Below, in pieces: positions 32,243-41,110 of a DNA stretch of 64,000 nt. The notes beneath the pieces were generated by a model. The model did no database searches. It was given only the letters and a program-made list of their open reading frames with translations, and had not been told where the DNA came from. Source of the stretch: Pseudotabrizicola formosa (lineage in GTDB: Bacteria > Pseudomonadota > Alphaproteobacteria > Rhodobacterales > Rhodobacteraceae). A program made the translations under genes and the position numbers. Each line of letters opens with the position of its first letter. Position 1 is the stretch's first letter. The stretch is from contig NZ_PJOM01000003.1 in assembly GCF_002900965.1 (NCBI RefSeq), positions 372,001-436,000 of the forward strand, in the 5' to 3' direction.

Positions 32243-34252
32243 CTAGCCGTCACGCGCCGGGCGCGCAAGGGGGCGGCGGGTCTTTTCTGTGGGCGCGACC
32301 GAGGGGCTGCTGTCATCGGACGGGTCGGCGCTGGCCTGCGCGCCGGCCTCTGGGCTGGCGGGGGTGCCAGCGGTGGCGGCGGGTTGGTCGAGGAGCTTGA
32401 ATTCGATGCGGCGGTTGGCCTCGCGCCCGGCCTCGGTGGCGTTGTCGGCAATCGGGTTGGCCTCGCCATAGCCGGTGGCTTTGAGCGCATCGACGGTGAC
32501 GCCGCGGCCTTGCAGCGCCAGCAGCACGGCATCAGCGCGGGCCTGGCTGAGGGCCAGATTGCCGCTGTCGGACCCCTGGCTGTCGGTGTAGCCGGCGATT
32601 TCCATCCGGACGGCGGTGCAGTCTTCCAGCACTTCGGCCAGGGCGTCCATGATGCCCACCGTCTGGCCGTCGATTTCTGCCGATCCGGGCGGGAAGGTGA
32701 TCTTGCGGCGTTCCAGCACGGCCGTCACATCGGCGGCGCATTCCTGCGGGGTGGGCAGGGCGGCGAGGGGGTCGAGTTCCTCATCATAGCGGACCGACAC
32801 CTTGAAGGTCTGGCCCTGACCCAGCTTGTCGGACAGCACCTGCGAGATGCGGCTGCGCGCGGCCTGGGAGCCGGTGACGCCTTCGACCTCGACCGTGTCG
32901 GCGCGCACCAGAAGGCGGCCCTCGGCAAGTTCACCCAGGGCTTCCAGCCCGGCCAGCACCCGGACTGGCCAGCCATCGGGCAGGTCATTGTCTAGCCGGG
33001 TGGCGGAATAGACCTTGCCGACCCCAAAGCGGGCCTTGGCATAGCTGGCGGTGGCATTGCGCAGCAGGTCATCCGTGACGCGGCCCCGCAGTTCGACCCG
33101 GCCATCGGCAGAAAGGGTGGCGGTGAATTCGGCAGGGCCCAGGGCCACGTCAGAGCTGCGCTCCAGCGTGGCGGTCAGCGAAAACACCTCGGGCAGGGCC
33201 GAGTCGAGTTCGCCCACAATGCGGTCAAAGTCGGATTGGGACACGGTGGCGGCGGCCACAAGCGAGACATCGGCATCAGAGAAGGTGATGGTCGCGGCCC
33301 CAAGCGAGGTGACGGCGGTGATGGCGGTGGCGACCGCATCGGCCCAGCTGGGGGTGGGGACGCCAAGGCCGACGATGCAATTGGGCCGGCCCGGCACACC
33401 GGCGGCGCGGGCTGCGGCAAGGATGCGGGCGCGGGCGCGGTCGGTATCGGCGGCGCAGGCATCAAAGCGCGCGCCCTGATCATCCAGCACGAAGCGCAGG
33501 GTGAAGGGGGTCAGCACCGGGCGCGGGGCCGAGATGTCGATGGACACCTGCAGCCCTTCGGGGCGCGCGTTGTTCAGATCATTGGTGAGCTGGCGCTGTT
33601 CTTCGGTGCTGGTGGCGATGGCGGTGACGCTGACCCGGCCTGCCGCGACCGAGACCTTGGACCGGGGCAGGCGTTTGACCGCCTCCATCCCGAAGGCAAA
33701 GGCGGCGTCCCAGCCTTCGGGCGCCGGGTAGGCGGCGGTTTCCAGCATGTCGGAGATTGCGCCATCAGACCGCAGGGCGCGCGCCTCGGCCAGCAGGGCT
33801 TCGGCGGAATCGCTGGTGGGCAGCAGACCGATCAGCTGGATTCCATCATCGTTGCGCAGCATCTCGACCGAGAATTTCGGGGCTTCGATGGCCTTGACGG
33901 GCGTGACATCGAGCATGTCGCGCACGCGGGAGGCGTCGATCACCGTGCCTGCGAGGTTCACGGCGCGGAAGCGCGCGGCCTCATTCGGGGCGGTGCCGAT
34001 GAGATGGAGTTGCAAGCCATCGGCCTCTGCCGTGGCCCAGGTGATACCGGCATCGAGCAGGCGCGAGGTCACGGCCTGTTCCGACCGTGTCTCGATCCAC
34101 AGCGCCGAGGCCCAGGCGGCGAGGGCTGCCACAACGCCCGCACCGCTGACCGCTGCAAGGGCGATGACGCCATGGGGCAGATGGCCGCTGTCCAGCTGCG
34201 CCCGGGTGGTGGACATCAGGGCGGTGGTGCGAAGAAGCAGGCGCTTGGGCAA
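32243..34252 (-). CDS. OmpA-family peptidoglycan-binding protein with N-terminal anchor
   Basis: The 669-residue protein starts at a TTG at 34252 with AGGA upstream; an ATG 12 codons later is possible. Residues about 28-52 form a membrane helix. The long periplasmic middle (60-480) contains BON-like repeats, seen in LQLHLIGTAPNEAARFRAVN and VELRGRVTDDLLRN. The C-terminal OmpA domain (about 520-630) has AGYTDSQGSDSGNLALSQAR and the peptidoglycan-binding Arg in NRRIEFKL. The tail is low-complexity. It probably links the inner membrane to the cell wall. It is followed by the coiled-coil protein. Confidence 0.88.
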   Translation of the reverse strand: MPKRLLLRTTALMSTTRAQLDSGHLPHGVIALAAVSGAGVVAALAAWASALWIETRSEQAVTSRLLDAGITWATAEADGLQLHLIGTAPNEAARFRAVNLAGTVIDASRVRDMLDVTPVKAIEAPKFSVEMLRNDDGIQLIGLLPTSDSAEALLAEARALRSDGAISDMLETAAYPAPEGWDAAFAFGMEAVKRLPRSKVSVAAGRVSVTAIATSTEEQRQLTNDLNNARPEGLQVSIDISAPRPVLTPFTLRFVLDDQGARFDACAADTDRARARILAAARAAGVPGRPNCIVGLGVPTPSWADAVATAITAVTSLGAATITFSDADVSLVAAATVSQSDFDRIVGELDSALPEVFSLTATLERSSDVALGPAEFTATLSADGRVELRGRVTDDLLRNATASYAKARFGVGKVYSATRLDNDLPDGWPVRVLAGLEALGELAEGRLLVRADTVEVEGVTGSQAARSRISQVLSDKLGQGQTFKVSVRYDEELDPLAALPTPQECAADVTAVLERRKITFPPGSAEIDGQTVGIMDALAEVLEDCTAVRMEIAGYTDSQGSDSGNLALSQARADAVLLALQGRGVTVDALKATGYGEANPIADNATEAGREANRRIEFKLLDQPAATAGTPASPEAGAQASADPSDDSSPSVAPTEKTRRPLARPARDG

Positions 34253-34398
34253 GGCTCGGTTCCTGACTGAATGCTGTCCGGGGTTCGGGCCGGGCGATGG
34301 GCCGGGCCTTGGGCCGGAGCAGGGGGAGGCGGCCGGGTGACCGATCCGTTGGCAGATGATTCCCTTGCGGGTTTAAAAGCCGCAGCCGCCGTGATCAA

Positions 34399-35379
34399 TC
34401 AAAGCGCGGCGGCAACGGCAAGAAACAGCGCAACGATCAGCCCGGCATCGCGGTTGGCCCGGAACTGGACCAGACAGGAGGCAGGGTCGTCAACGCGCAG
34501 CCCCGCCATCTGCCGCACCATATGCCAGCCAAAGGCCCAGACCCCGGCAAGGGCGATGGCCAGTTGCAACGGATCGCGGCTGGGCAAGAGGGCGAGGATC
34601 ACCGCCAGCCCCATCAGCGCGACGGTGGCGAGCAGGAACAGCCTGAGCCACCAGCCGGTATGGGTGCCAAACAGCCGCGCGGTCGATTTGACCCCGATCA
34701 GGGCATCATCCTCGCGGTCCTGAAGGGCATAGATCGTGTCGTAATACAGCGTCCAGGTGATGCCGGAGGCATAGAGCACCACGGCGGCCAAGGGAACCGT
34801 GCCCGCATGCGCCGCCCAGGCCAGCACCGCGCCCCAGTTGAACGCCAGCCCCAGAAACAGCTGCGGCCACCAGGTGAAGCGCTTGGCAAAGGGGTAGATC
34901 GCGACCAGGGCCAGCGAGGCGATGCCAAGGCCGATGGCCAGCCCGTTGTAGGTGAACAGGATCAGGGCGGCCAGACCCGCCTGCGCCGCCATCCAGACCA
35001 GCGCCTGCCGCACCGTGACCTGACCTGACGGGATCGGGCGCGACCGGGTGCGGGTGACCTTGCCGTCGATGTGGCGGTCGGTGATGTCGTTCCAGGTGCA
35101 GCCCGCGCCGCGCATCAGGAAGGCCCCGGCGGCGCAGCTGACCGCCAGCCACAGATCCCACAGCCGATAGCCGTCCACTGCCGCGGCAAGGGCAATGCCC
35201 CAGAAGCAGGGGATCAGCAAAAGCCAGGTGCCGATGGGCCGGTCGGCCCGGCTGAGACGCAGATAGGGCCGGGCCGGGGCGGGGGCATGCCGGTCCACCC
35301 AGTTGTCGCTTGGGGCATCGGCAACGCCGCCAGACAATTGGCTCTGCGCCAGCTCTGGCATTTCCGGGAATTGGGTCAT
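34399..35379 (-). CDS. ubiA: 4-hydroxybenzoate polyprenyltransferase
   Basis: UbiA attaches the polyprenyl tail to 4-hydroxybenzoate in ubiquinone synthesis, in the inner membrane. The 326-residue protein has about eight helices and both Asp-rich Mg2+-diphosphate sites: NDITDRHID with RTRSRPIPSG following, and the second site in YALQDREDD. The start at 35379 is only 12 bp from the divergent rsmE start at 35392, leaving no room for a normal promoter between them. The N-terminal 45 residues before the first helix are poorly conserved in the family. Confidence 0.95.
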   Translation of the reverse strand: MTQFPEMPELAQSQLSGGVADAPSDNWVDRHAPAPARPYLRLSRADRPIGTWLLLIPCFWGIALAAAVDGYRLWDLWLAVSCAAGAFLMRGAGCTWNDITDRHIDGKVTRTRSRPIPSGQVTVRQALVWMAAQAGLAALILFTYNGLAIGLGIASLALVAIYPFAKRFTWWPQLFLGLAFNWGAVLAWAAHAGTVPLAAVVLYASGITWTLYYDTIYALQDREDDALIGVKSTARLFGTHTGWWLRLFLLATVALMGLAVILALLPSRDPLQLAIALAGVWAFGWHMVRQMAGLRVDDPASCLVQFRANRDAGLIVALFLAVAAAL

Positions 35380-35391
35380 AGCGTGGCGCCT

Positions 35392-36126
35392 ATGGATGCA
35401 AAGGTCAGACTCTATGTAGATCAGCCCTTGGGCGCGGGGCAAGCCGTGGCGGTTGGCCCCGAGCAGGCGAGCTATCTGTTCTCGGTGATGCGCCTGCCGG
35501 TCGGGGCGGGGGTGTTGCTGTTCAACGGGCGGGACGGCGAATGGCTGGCGCGGGTGGTGGATGCGGGCAAGCGGCGCGGGGCGTTGCTCTGCGAGGTGCA
35601 GACCAAGCCCTTGCAGCTGCCGCCCGACATGTGGCTGCTGTTCTCGCCGGTGCGCAAGGAGCGCACCAATTTCATCGTGGAAAAGGCGGTGGAATTGGGG
35701 GTGGCGCGGCTGATGCCGGTCACGACACGTTTCACCCAAGGGGAACGCTGGCGGCAGGACAAGCAACTGGCCCATGCGATCGAGGCGGCCGAGCAATGCG
35801 GGGCCACTGCTGTGCCACAGGTGGGCGAGGTGCAGCCGCTGGAGCGGGCGCTGGCGGGTTGGCCCGCGGACCGGGCGCTGTTTTGGGCCGATGAGGCGCT
35901 GGCCGGGGCCGGGCCGGGTGCTGCCGGTCTGGCGGGCCTTGAGGCCGGCCGGCCGGGGGCGATTCTGATCGGGCCGGAGGGCGGGTTTTCCGATGCGGAA
36001 CAGGCGCTGCTGCGCGGGTTGCCTTTTGTGCGCCCGATCAGCCTTGGCCCGCGCATCCTGCGGGCCGAGACGGCGGCGGTGGCGGCGCTGGTGCTGTGGC
36101 AGATGGCGGCGGGGGACTGGCGATGA
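35392..36126 (+). CDS. rsmE: 16S rRNA (uracil(1498)-N(3))-methyltransferase
   Basis: RsmE methylates U1498 of 16S rRNA with SAM. The 244-residue SPOUT-fold protein has an N-terminal PUA-like part (LFSVMRLPVGAGVLLFNG) and the knot region with LLFSPVRKERTNFIVEKAVELGV, IGPEGGFSDAE and LGPRILRAETA. These are the family hallmarks. I use the ATG at 35392. A membrane-protein gene overlaps its stop by 4 bp (ATGA), so the two are translationally coupled. Its start lies 12 bp from the divergent ubiA. Confidence 0.95.
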   Translation: MDAKVRLYVDQPLGAGQAVAVGPEQASYLFSVMRLPVGAGVLLFNGRDGEWLARVVDAGKRRGALLCEVQTKPLQLPPDMWLLFSPVRKERTNFIVEKAVELGVARLMPVTTRFTQGERWRQDKQLAHAIEAAEQCGATAVPQVGEVQPLERALAGWPADRALFWADEALAGAGPGAAGLAGLEAGRPGAILIGPEGGFSDAEQALLRGLPFVRPISLGPRILRAETAAVAALVLWQMAAGDWR

Positions 36127-36689
36127 TCCGCCCCGAGGTGCAGGCCGCGCTGTGGCGCTGGCGCGAGGTGGGTGTGGGCGTGGCCGTGCTGGGCTTTGGC
36201 TTGTGGCTGATGTGGCTGGGCGGCTATCTGCTGGTGCCGCTGGGGGCGGTGATCGGCCTGGGCGGCGTGGCGCTGGCCGTGCTGGCAGGGCGGCGCTTGC
36301 GCTTTGTGCCGGCGGGCGAGGCCCCGGGCGTGGTGCAGGTGGATGAGGGGCAAGTCAGTTACATGGGCCCGCAGCTGGGCGGCTTTGTCAGTCTGCGGGA
36401 TCTGGTGGAAGTGCGGCTGATCTCGATCCGTGGGCGGCGGCTGTGGCGTCTGAAACAGACCGACGGCCAGGCCCTGCTGATCCCGGTCGAGGCAGCGGGG
36501 ACAGAGGCGTTGTTTGATGCGTTTTCCAGCCTGCCGGGCCTGTCGAGCGCCGATCTGCTGGCCGCCCTCGCGCCGGTGCCCGGCACTGGCAGCCGCGCCG
36601 TGATGGCGGGCGGTGAAAACCGGGTGGTCTGGCGCAGGGCCGGGCGCGGCGTGGTGGCGCAAGGCGGCCCTCGCCCGGCGGACCAATAA
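36123..36689 (+). CDS. Membrane protein of unknown function
   Basis: The 188-residue product has two membrane helices (residues about 17-38 and 41-55) followed by a soluble domain with LRFVPAGEAPGVVQVDEG and LIPVEAAGTEALFDAFSSLPGL. The layout resembles small bacterial PH-domain proteins, but the match is weak. It overlaps rsmE by ATGA. It could assist envelope or ribosome biogenesis, but there is no direct evidence. Confidence 0.8.
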   Translation: MIRPEVQAALWRWREVGVGVAVLGFGLWLMWLGGYLLVPLGAVIGLGGVALAVLAGRRLRFVPAGEAPGVVQVDEGQVSYMGPQLGGFVSLRDLVEVRLISIRGRRLWRLKQTDGQALLIPVEAAGTEALFDAFSSLPGLSSADLLAALAPVPGTGSRAVMAGGENRVVWRRAGRGVVAQGGPRPADQ

Positions 36690-36794
36690 CGTTTTGTGAT
36701 ATGTCGCCGGTGCCGCATCGCGCCGTCTTGACTCGGGCCACGGCGCAAGACACCTGTGAGGCGCAACCCATGACCCCAGCCGGAGCCTCAATTC

Positions 36795-38141
36795 ATGTCC
36801 ATCCCACAATCCGGCGGCGGTCAGATCACATCGTTTCACCAGCTGGCAGAGCTGATGGAATCGGGCAACAAGCCGAAATCCCAGTGGCGCATCGGCACCG
36901 AGCATGAAAAGTTCGGCTGGCTGGAGGGCAGCCATGCGCCCTTGCCCTATGCGGGCGAGCGGTCGATCTCGGCGCTGTTTGCGGGGCTGGAGGCGCGCTT
37001 TGGCTGGACGGCGGTGCGGGAGGCCGGCAATGTGATCGGCCTGCACCGCAACGGGGCCAATATCAGCCTGGAACCCGGCGGGCAGTTTGAGCTGTCGGGC
37101 GCGATGATGTCTGACATGCATGAGACGGCGGCAGAGCTGCGCCTGCATCTGGAGGAGGTGGCGGAAATCGCCGGGCCGATGGGCGTGCGCTTCATGGGGA
37201 TCGGGGCGGCGCCCGAGTGGAGCCATCAGGACATGCCGGTGATGCCCAAGGGGCGCTACCGGCTGATGACCGATTACATGGGCCGCGTTGGCACGCATGG
37301 GACGCAGATGATGTACCGCACCTCGACGGTGCAGGTGAACCTCGATTACGCCTCCGAGGCGGATATGGTGAAAAAGCTGCGGGTGGCGATTGCGCTGCAA
37401 CCTGTGGCGACCGCGCTCTTCGCCTCCAGCCCGTTTTTTGACGGCAAGCCGAATGGCCACAGGAGCTGGCGCAGCCGGATCTGGCGAGGGCTGGATGACA
37501 GCCGCACCGGGATGCTGCCCTTTGCCTTTGATGAGGGCTTCGGCTTTCAGCAATATGTCGACTGGGTGCTGGATGTGCCGATGTATTTCGTCTACCGCGA
37601 CGGCACCTATATCAATGCGTTGGGCCAGTCGTTCCGCGATTTCCTGAAAGGGGAGTTGCCGGCGCTGCCGGGCGAATTGCCCACCCTGTCGGACTGGGCC
37701 GACCACATGACAACGGTGTTCCCCGAAGCGCGGGTCAAGAAATACATCGAGATGCGCGGGGCCGATTGCGGCGACGAGGCGCATATCAATGCGCTGCCCG
37801 CGTTCTGGCTGGGGCTGATGTATGACCAGTCCGCGCTGGATGCCGCCTGGGATCTGGCCAAGGGGTTCGATGCCGCCACCCGCGAGGGGTTGCGCGTTGC
37901 GGCCTCGGTTTCGGCTCTGAAGGGCGAGGCGGGCGGGGTGAAGCTGGAAGCGCTGGCCCGTGCGGCGGTGGAGCTGTCGCAGGCGGGTCTGGTGGCGCGC
38001 GGTCTTGGCGAAGAGATCTACCTCGCGCCGCTGCACCAGTCTTTGGCGCAGGGCGAGGTGCAGGCCGACCGCTGGCTGCGGCTCTATGAGACCGAGTGGG
38101 ATCACTCCCTGACGCCGATCTACCGGGCCGCCAGCCTCTGA
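36795..38141 (+). CDS. gshA: Glutamate-cysteine ligase (plant/alphaproteobacterial type)
   Basis: GshA joins glutamate and cysteine, the first step of glutathione synthesis. The 448-residue protein is of the plant-like GCS2 type, with the glutamate and metal-binding motifs IGTEHEKFGW near 33, EPGGQFELSG and the ATP-side RYRLMTDYM with TSTVQVNLDYASE. Two nearby genes use or sense glutathione (the hydroquinone reductase and the GspS-like ligase). A likely promoter region of 105 bp carries a pair of overlapping inverted repeats (GCGCCGT/ACGGCGC and GTCTTG/CAAGAC near 36719-36750). A stem-loop follows the stop. Confidence 0.95.
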   Translation: MSIPQSGGGQITSFHQLAELMESGNKPKSQWRIGTEHEKFGWLEGSHAPLPYAGERSISALFAGLEARFGWTAVREAGNVIGLHRNGANISLEPGGQFELSGAMMSDMHETAAELRLHLEEVAEIAGPMGVRFMGIGAAPEWSHQDMPVMPKGRYRLMTDYMGRVGTHGTQMMYRTSTVQVNLDYASEADMVKKLRVAIALQPVATALFASSPFFDGKPNGHRSWRSRIWRGLDDSRTGMLPFAFDEGFGFQQYVDWVLDVPMYFVYRDGTYINALGQSFRDFLKGELPALPGELPTLSDWADHMTTVFPEARVKKYIEMRGADCGDEAHINALPAFWLGLMYDQSALDAAWDLAKGFDAATREGLRVAASVSALKGEAGGVKLEALARAAVELSQAGLVARGLGEEIYLAPLHQSLAQGEVQADRWLRLYETEWDHSLTPIYRAASL

Positions 38142-38196
38142 GCGGGGCTGCGCCTGCGCGGAGCGCGCCGACCCGAGGAGACGCGGCGCAGCCCGC
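38142..38196. terminator. Stem-loop between convergent gshA and plsY
   Basis: GCGGGGCTGCGCC (38142-38154) pairs with GGCGCAGCCCGC (38185-38196) with one bulged G and a 30-base loop, directly after the gshA stop. The unit GGCGCAGCC recurs at about 38218. Termination is probable but there is no U-run. Confidence 0.4.
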
Positions 38197-38266
38197 GCGA
38201 CGAGATAAAAACAGCGCGGCGCAGCCGCTCTGCCGGATCAGGTGTCGCAGGTGCGGGCGGGGAGGG

Positions 38267-38872
38267 TTATTTTTTGCCGATCCTTGGCTCGGTGCCTTGC
38301 CGCAGGCGCGCGATATTGGCGCTGTGCCGGGCAAAGATCAGCGCGCCCAGCGTGATGGCCAGCAGGATCATCTGCGGATAGCCCAGCACCGCCAGCCAGA
38401 CCGGGGCGAGGGCGGCGGCGACCAGCGCCGAGAGCGATGAGATGCGGGTGATGGCCGCCGTCACCGCCCAGGTGGCGCAGGCGGCAAGGCCAACCGGCCA
38501 GGCAAGGGCCAGCAGCGTGCCGAGGAAGGTCGCCACCCCCTTGCCGCCCCTGAACCCCAGCCAGACCGGGAACAGGTGGCCAAGAAAGGAAAACAGCGCC
38601 GCCACCTGGGCCGCATCCGGCCCCAAAGCCGCACGGGCGATCAGCACGGCGATGCCGCCCTTGCCCGCATCCAGCAGCAGGGTGGCAAGGGCTGCGGGCC
38701 TGTTGCCGGTGCGCAGCACATTGGTGGCCCCGATATTGCCCGAGCCGATGGCGCGCAGATCGCCCAGGCCCAGCAGGCGGGTGATGACGATGCCAAAGGG
38801 CACCGAGCCCAGCAGATAGGCAAGCACGGCAGTCAGGGCCAGCAGCAGGGGCGCAGAGGTGAAGTCGGGCAT
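38267..38872 (-). CDS. plsY: Glycerol-3-phosphate acyltransferase PlsY
   Basis: PlsY transfers acyl groups from acyl-phosphate to glycerol-3-phosphate, starting phospholipid synthesis in the inner membrane. The 201-residue protein has five helices and the family motifs GSVPFGIV, GSGNIGATNVLRTG and LGFRGGKGVATFLG. It ends the minus-strand cluster pyrB, two unknowns, pyrC-like, plsY and starts 6 bp after the pyrC-like gene. The PlsB-like protein at 22.7 kb is a second candidate acyltransferase of the same step. Confidence 0.95.
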   Translation of the reverse strand: MPDFTSAPLLLALTAVLAYLLGSVPFGIVITRLLGLGDLRAIGSGNIGATNVLRTGNRPAALATLLLDAGKGGIAVLIARAALGPDAAQVAALFSFLGHLFPVWLGFRGGKGVATFLGTLLALAWPVGLAACATWAVTAAITRISSLSALVAAALAPVWLAVLGYPQMILLAITLGALIFARHSANIARLRQGTEPRIGKK

Positions 38873-38878
38873 TTCGCG

Positions 38879-40150
38879 TTAGGCTCCGTAAACCTGATGG
38901 CCGGCGACAAAGGTGGCCAGAACCTTACCTTCCATCCGGGTGCCGTCAAAGGGCGTGTTCTTGGATTTCGACTGCAGGGTGAAGCGGTCGAGCACAAAGG
39001 GCGTGTCGGGGTTGAACAGCACAAGATCCGCCGGCGCGCCCTCGGCCATGCGGCCCTGCGGCAGGCCAAGGCGGCGGGCGGGGTTCAGGGCCAATGCGCG
39101 GAACAGCTGCGGCAGGGTCAGCTGGCCTGCGTGCGCCAAGCGCAGCGCGGCGGGCAGCAGGGTTTGCAGGCCGACCGCGCCACTGGCCGCATCCTCGAAG
39201 GGCAGGCGTTTGGATTCCTCATCTGCTGGGGTGTGGAAGCTGCCGATCACATCGATCAATCCGCTGGCCACCGCCTCGATGATCGCCAGCCGGTCGTCCT
39301 CGGACCGCAGCGGCGGGGTCAGCTTGAAGAAGGTGCGGTAATCGCCCACGTCAAATTCGTTCAGCGTCAGATGGTGGATCGACACGCCTGCGGTGACATC
39401 CAGCCCGTTGGCCTTGGCGCGCTCCAGCGCGGGCAGGCTGCGGGCGGTGGTGATCTGGTCGGCGTGATAGCGGACGCCTGTCATCTCGATCAGGCCAAGG
39501 TCACGGTCCAGGCCGATGCGTTCGGCCATCGGATGCACCGCCGGAAGGCCGCGCAGGGAGGCGAACTTGCCGCTGGTGGCAGAGGCGCCTTTTGACAGGC
39601 CCGGGTCCTGCGGGTGGCCGATCACCAGCGCGCCCAGACTGCGGGCATAGGTCAGCGCGCGCGACAGCACCTTGGGGTCGGTGCAGACCCGGGCGGCATC
39701 GGTGAAGGCAATGGCCCCGGCGTCGAGCAGAAAGCCGATCTCGGTCATCTCGCGGCCGTCACGGCCCTTGGTCAGGGCAGCCATGTGGCGTATGCGGACC
39801 GGTGAGGCCTCGGCCGCGCGACGGGTGACGAATTCCAGCACTTCGGGCGTGTCGATGGCGGGGGAGGTGTCGGGGCGGGCGATGATCGTGGTCACACCGC
39901 CCGCCGCCGCCGCAAGGCCGGCAGAGCGGAAGGATTCCTGATGCCGTTCGCCGGGTTCGCCGATCTTGACGCCCCAGTCGATGATGCCCGGGGCCAGGCA
40001 GGCCCCGCCACAGTCGATCACCTGAGCATCCTTGGGGGCGGAGGCCGCACCGATGGCGGCGATCACCCCTGCATCAAGGATCACATTGCCGGTGGTGATC
40101 GTGTCCCCTTCGGGGTCGATGATGCGGGCATTTTCCAGAAACAGGGTCAT
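38879..40150 (-). CDS. Dihydroorotase-like protein lacking metal ligands (PyrC')
   Basis: The 423-residue amidohydrolase-fold protein belongs to the dihydroorotase multifunctional-complex group. Where active enzymes have DxHxH, this one reads IDWGVK (57-62), replacing both His. The later TDHAPH segment is GSFHTPAD, which lacks the catalytic Asp. It is therefore very probably inactive as a dihydroorotase. In several bacteria an inactive PyrC' is a structural partner of aspartate transcarbamoylase; pyrB lies in the same cluster about 1 kb upstream, supporting that role here. A functional pyrC should be elsewhere in the genome. Confidence 0.9.
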   Translation of the reverse strand: MTLFLENARIIDPEGDTITTGNVILDAGVIAAIGAASAPKDAQVIDCGGACLAPGIIDWGVKIGEPGERHQESFRSAGLAAAAGGVTTIIARPDTSPAIDTPEVLEFVTRRAAEASPVRIRHMAALTKGRDGREMTEIGFLLDAGAIAFTDAARVCTDPKVLSRALTYARSLGALVIGHPQDPGLSKGASATSGKFASLRGLPAVHPMAERIGLDRDLGLIEMTGVRYHADQITTARSLPALERAKANGLDVTAGVSIHHLTLNEFDVGDYRTFFKLTPPLRSEDDRLAIIEAVASGLIDVIGSFHTPADEESKRLPFEDAASGAVGLQTLLPAALRLAHAGQLTLPQLFRALALNPARRLGLPQGRMAEGAPADLVLFNPDTPFVLDRFTLQSKSKNTPFDGTRMEGKVLATFVAGHQVYGA

Positions 40151-40175
40151 CGGCGGGCCTTTGTGCAGATTGGGG

Positions 40176-40589
40176 TCATCGCAGGGCTTGCGTCAGGCGG
40201 GCCGCGTCGGCGGCGGGGGCTGCGAGGTATTTGATCAGGTGCCGGTCCCCCGTGATGGTGGTGACCTGCACCGACCCGAGGAAGGGGCGCGCGGCCTTGA
40301 TCTGTGCACGCGGCACGGTCAGGCCGCGCGGGCCGATCAGGCGGTGGCTGGTCAGATACCACAGATCGGTCAGCGCCTCGGAGGCGACATAGGCGGCACG
40401 GGCCGCAATGGCGAGAGCGGCGCCGATGGGCCCCATGACCGGGTAGGGGTTGCCCTGCCACAGGAGCCACAGGCCGACCACCGCACCAAGGACGACGGCC
40501 ATGATCAGATGCGCGCGCCAATAGGTCAGGCGGTCGGGGGTGAAGGTGGCGCGCAGCGTTTCCCCCTCGGCAAGAACAGGCGCGGTCAT
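40176..40589 (-). CDS. Membrane protein with PH-like domain
   Basis: The 137-residue protein has a short hydrophilic N-terminus, two adjacent helices (about 29-45 and 51-70) and a C-terminal segment LTDLWYLTSHRLIGPRGLTV. The YxxTxxRLI core is typical of bacterial PH (bPH2/YdbT-like) domains. Its start overlaps the stop of the preceding gene (ATGA). It is part of the pyrB to plsY cluster; whether it has any tie to pyrimidine synthesis is unclear. Confidence 0.8.
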   Translation of the reverse strand: MTAPVLAEGETLRATFTPDRLTYWRAHLIMAVVLGAVVGLWLLWQGNPYPVMGPIGAALAIAARAAYVASEALTDLWYLTSHRLIGPRGLTVPRAQIKAARPFLGSVQVTTITGDRHLIKYLAAPAADAARLTQALR

Positions 40590-41110
40590 CCGGCCCCCCA
40601 GACGAACAGGGCGACAAAGATCGCCAGCAGGATCAGCACCACCGTGGCCACCCGGCCCGACATGGCGGCGTCGGAGGGGCCTTTGCGGGGCTGCATCGGA
40701 GCAAGGTCGGCTTCGGGGTCATAGGGGGCCAGGCCAATGCGGGCCGGGGCGGGCACCTCGTCATAGCGCCCGATCAGGTGCAGGGGGGCGCGCGGTGACA
40801 GGCTGCCCTGACCAAGGGCGGCGCGGAACACCAGCAGAAGCGGGCCGCGCAGGGCGTCAAGGGTGGCCCTGTCGGGGGCCAGGCTGTCTTCGGCAATGCC
40901 CTGACCTTCGGCCAGATAGCGCGAGAGGCCGTATTCGGTGAAGGTGTCGGCATCGACCAGTTCTGTATGGGTGGCGTCCACCGCCGCAACGCCCAGGGCA
41001 TCGGCCAGCGGCCCGCGCGCGAAGGCCTCGGCCTCGCGGTCTGGCAGGTCGATCACAAAGACCCAGACACAGCGTTCGGGGCCGGGGGGGATGGCGAGCG
41101 GGGCGGTCAT
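40586..41110 (-). CDS. Hypothetical protein with C-terminal membrane helix
   Basis: The 174-residue product has a soluble N-terminal domain of about 145 residues and one C-terminal helix ([21 protein letters not shown]), so it is a tail-anchored protein. The soluble part ([32 protein letters not shown]) does not match a family I know. It overlaps pyrB by 4 bp upstream (ATGA) and the PH-like gene by 4 bp downstream, so all three are translationally coupled. Confidence 0.8.
   Translation of the reverse strand: MTAPLAIPPGPERCVWVFVIDLPDREAEAFARGPLADALGVAAVDATHTELVDADTFTEYGLSRYLAEGQGIAEDSLAPDRATLDALRGPLLLVFRAALGQGSLSPRAPLHLIGRYDEVPAPARIGLAPYDPEADLAPMQPRKGPSDAAMSGRVATVVLILLAIFVALFVWGAG

Noticed and set aside
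36719-36750. Overlapping inverted repeats ahead of gshA as a riboswitch
   Set aside because: The arms are short and GC-rich, and no known riboswitch core was recognised; noted under gshA only.
35472-38105. 877-codon minus-strand frame across rsmE and gshA
   Set aside because: It is antisense to two well-identified genes; composition is that of a shadow frame.
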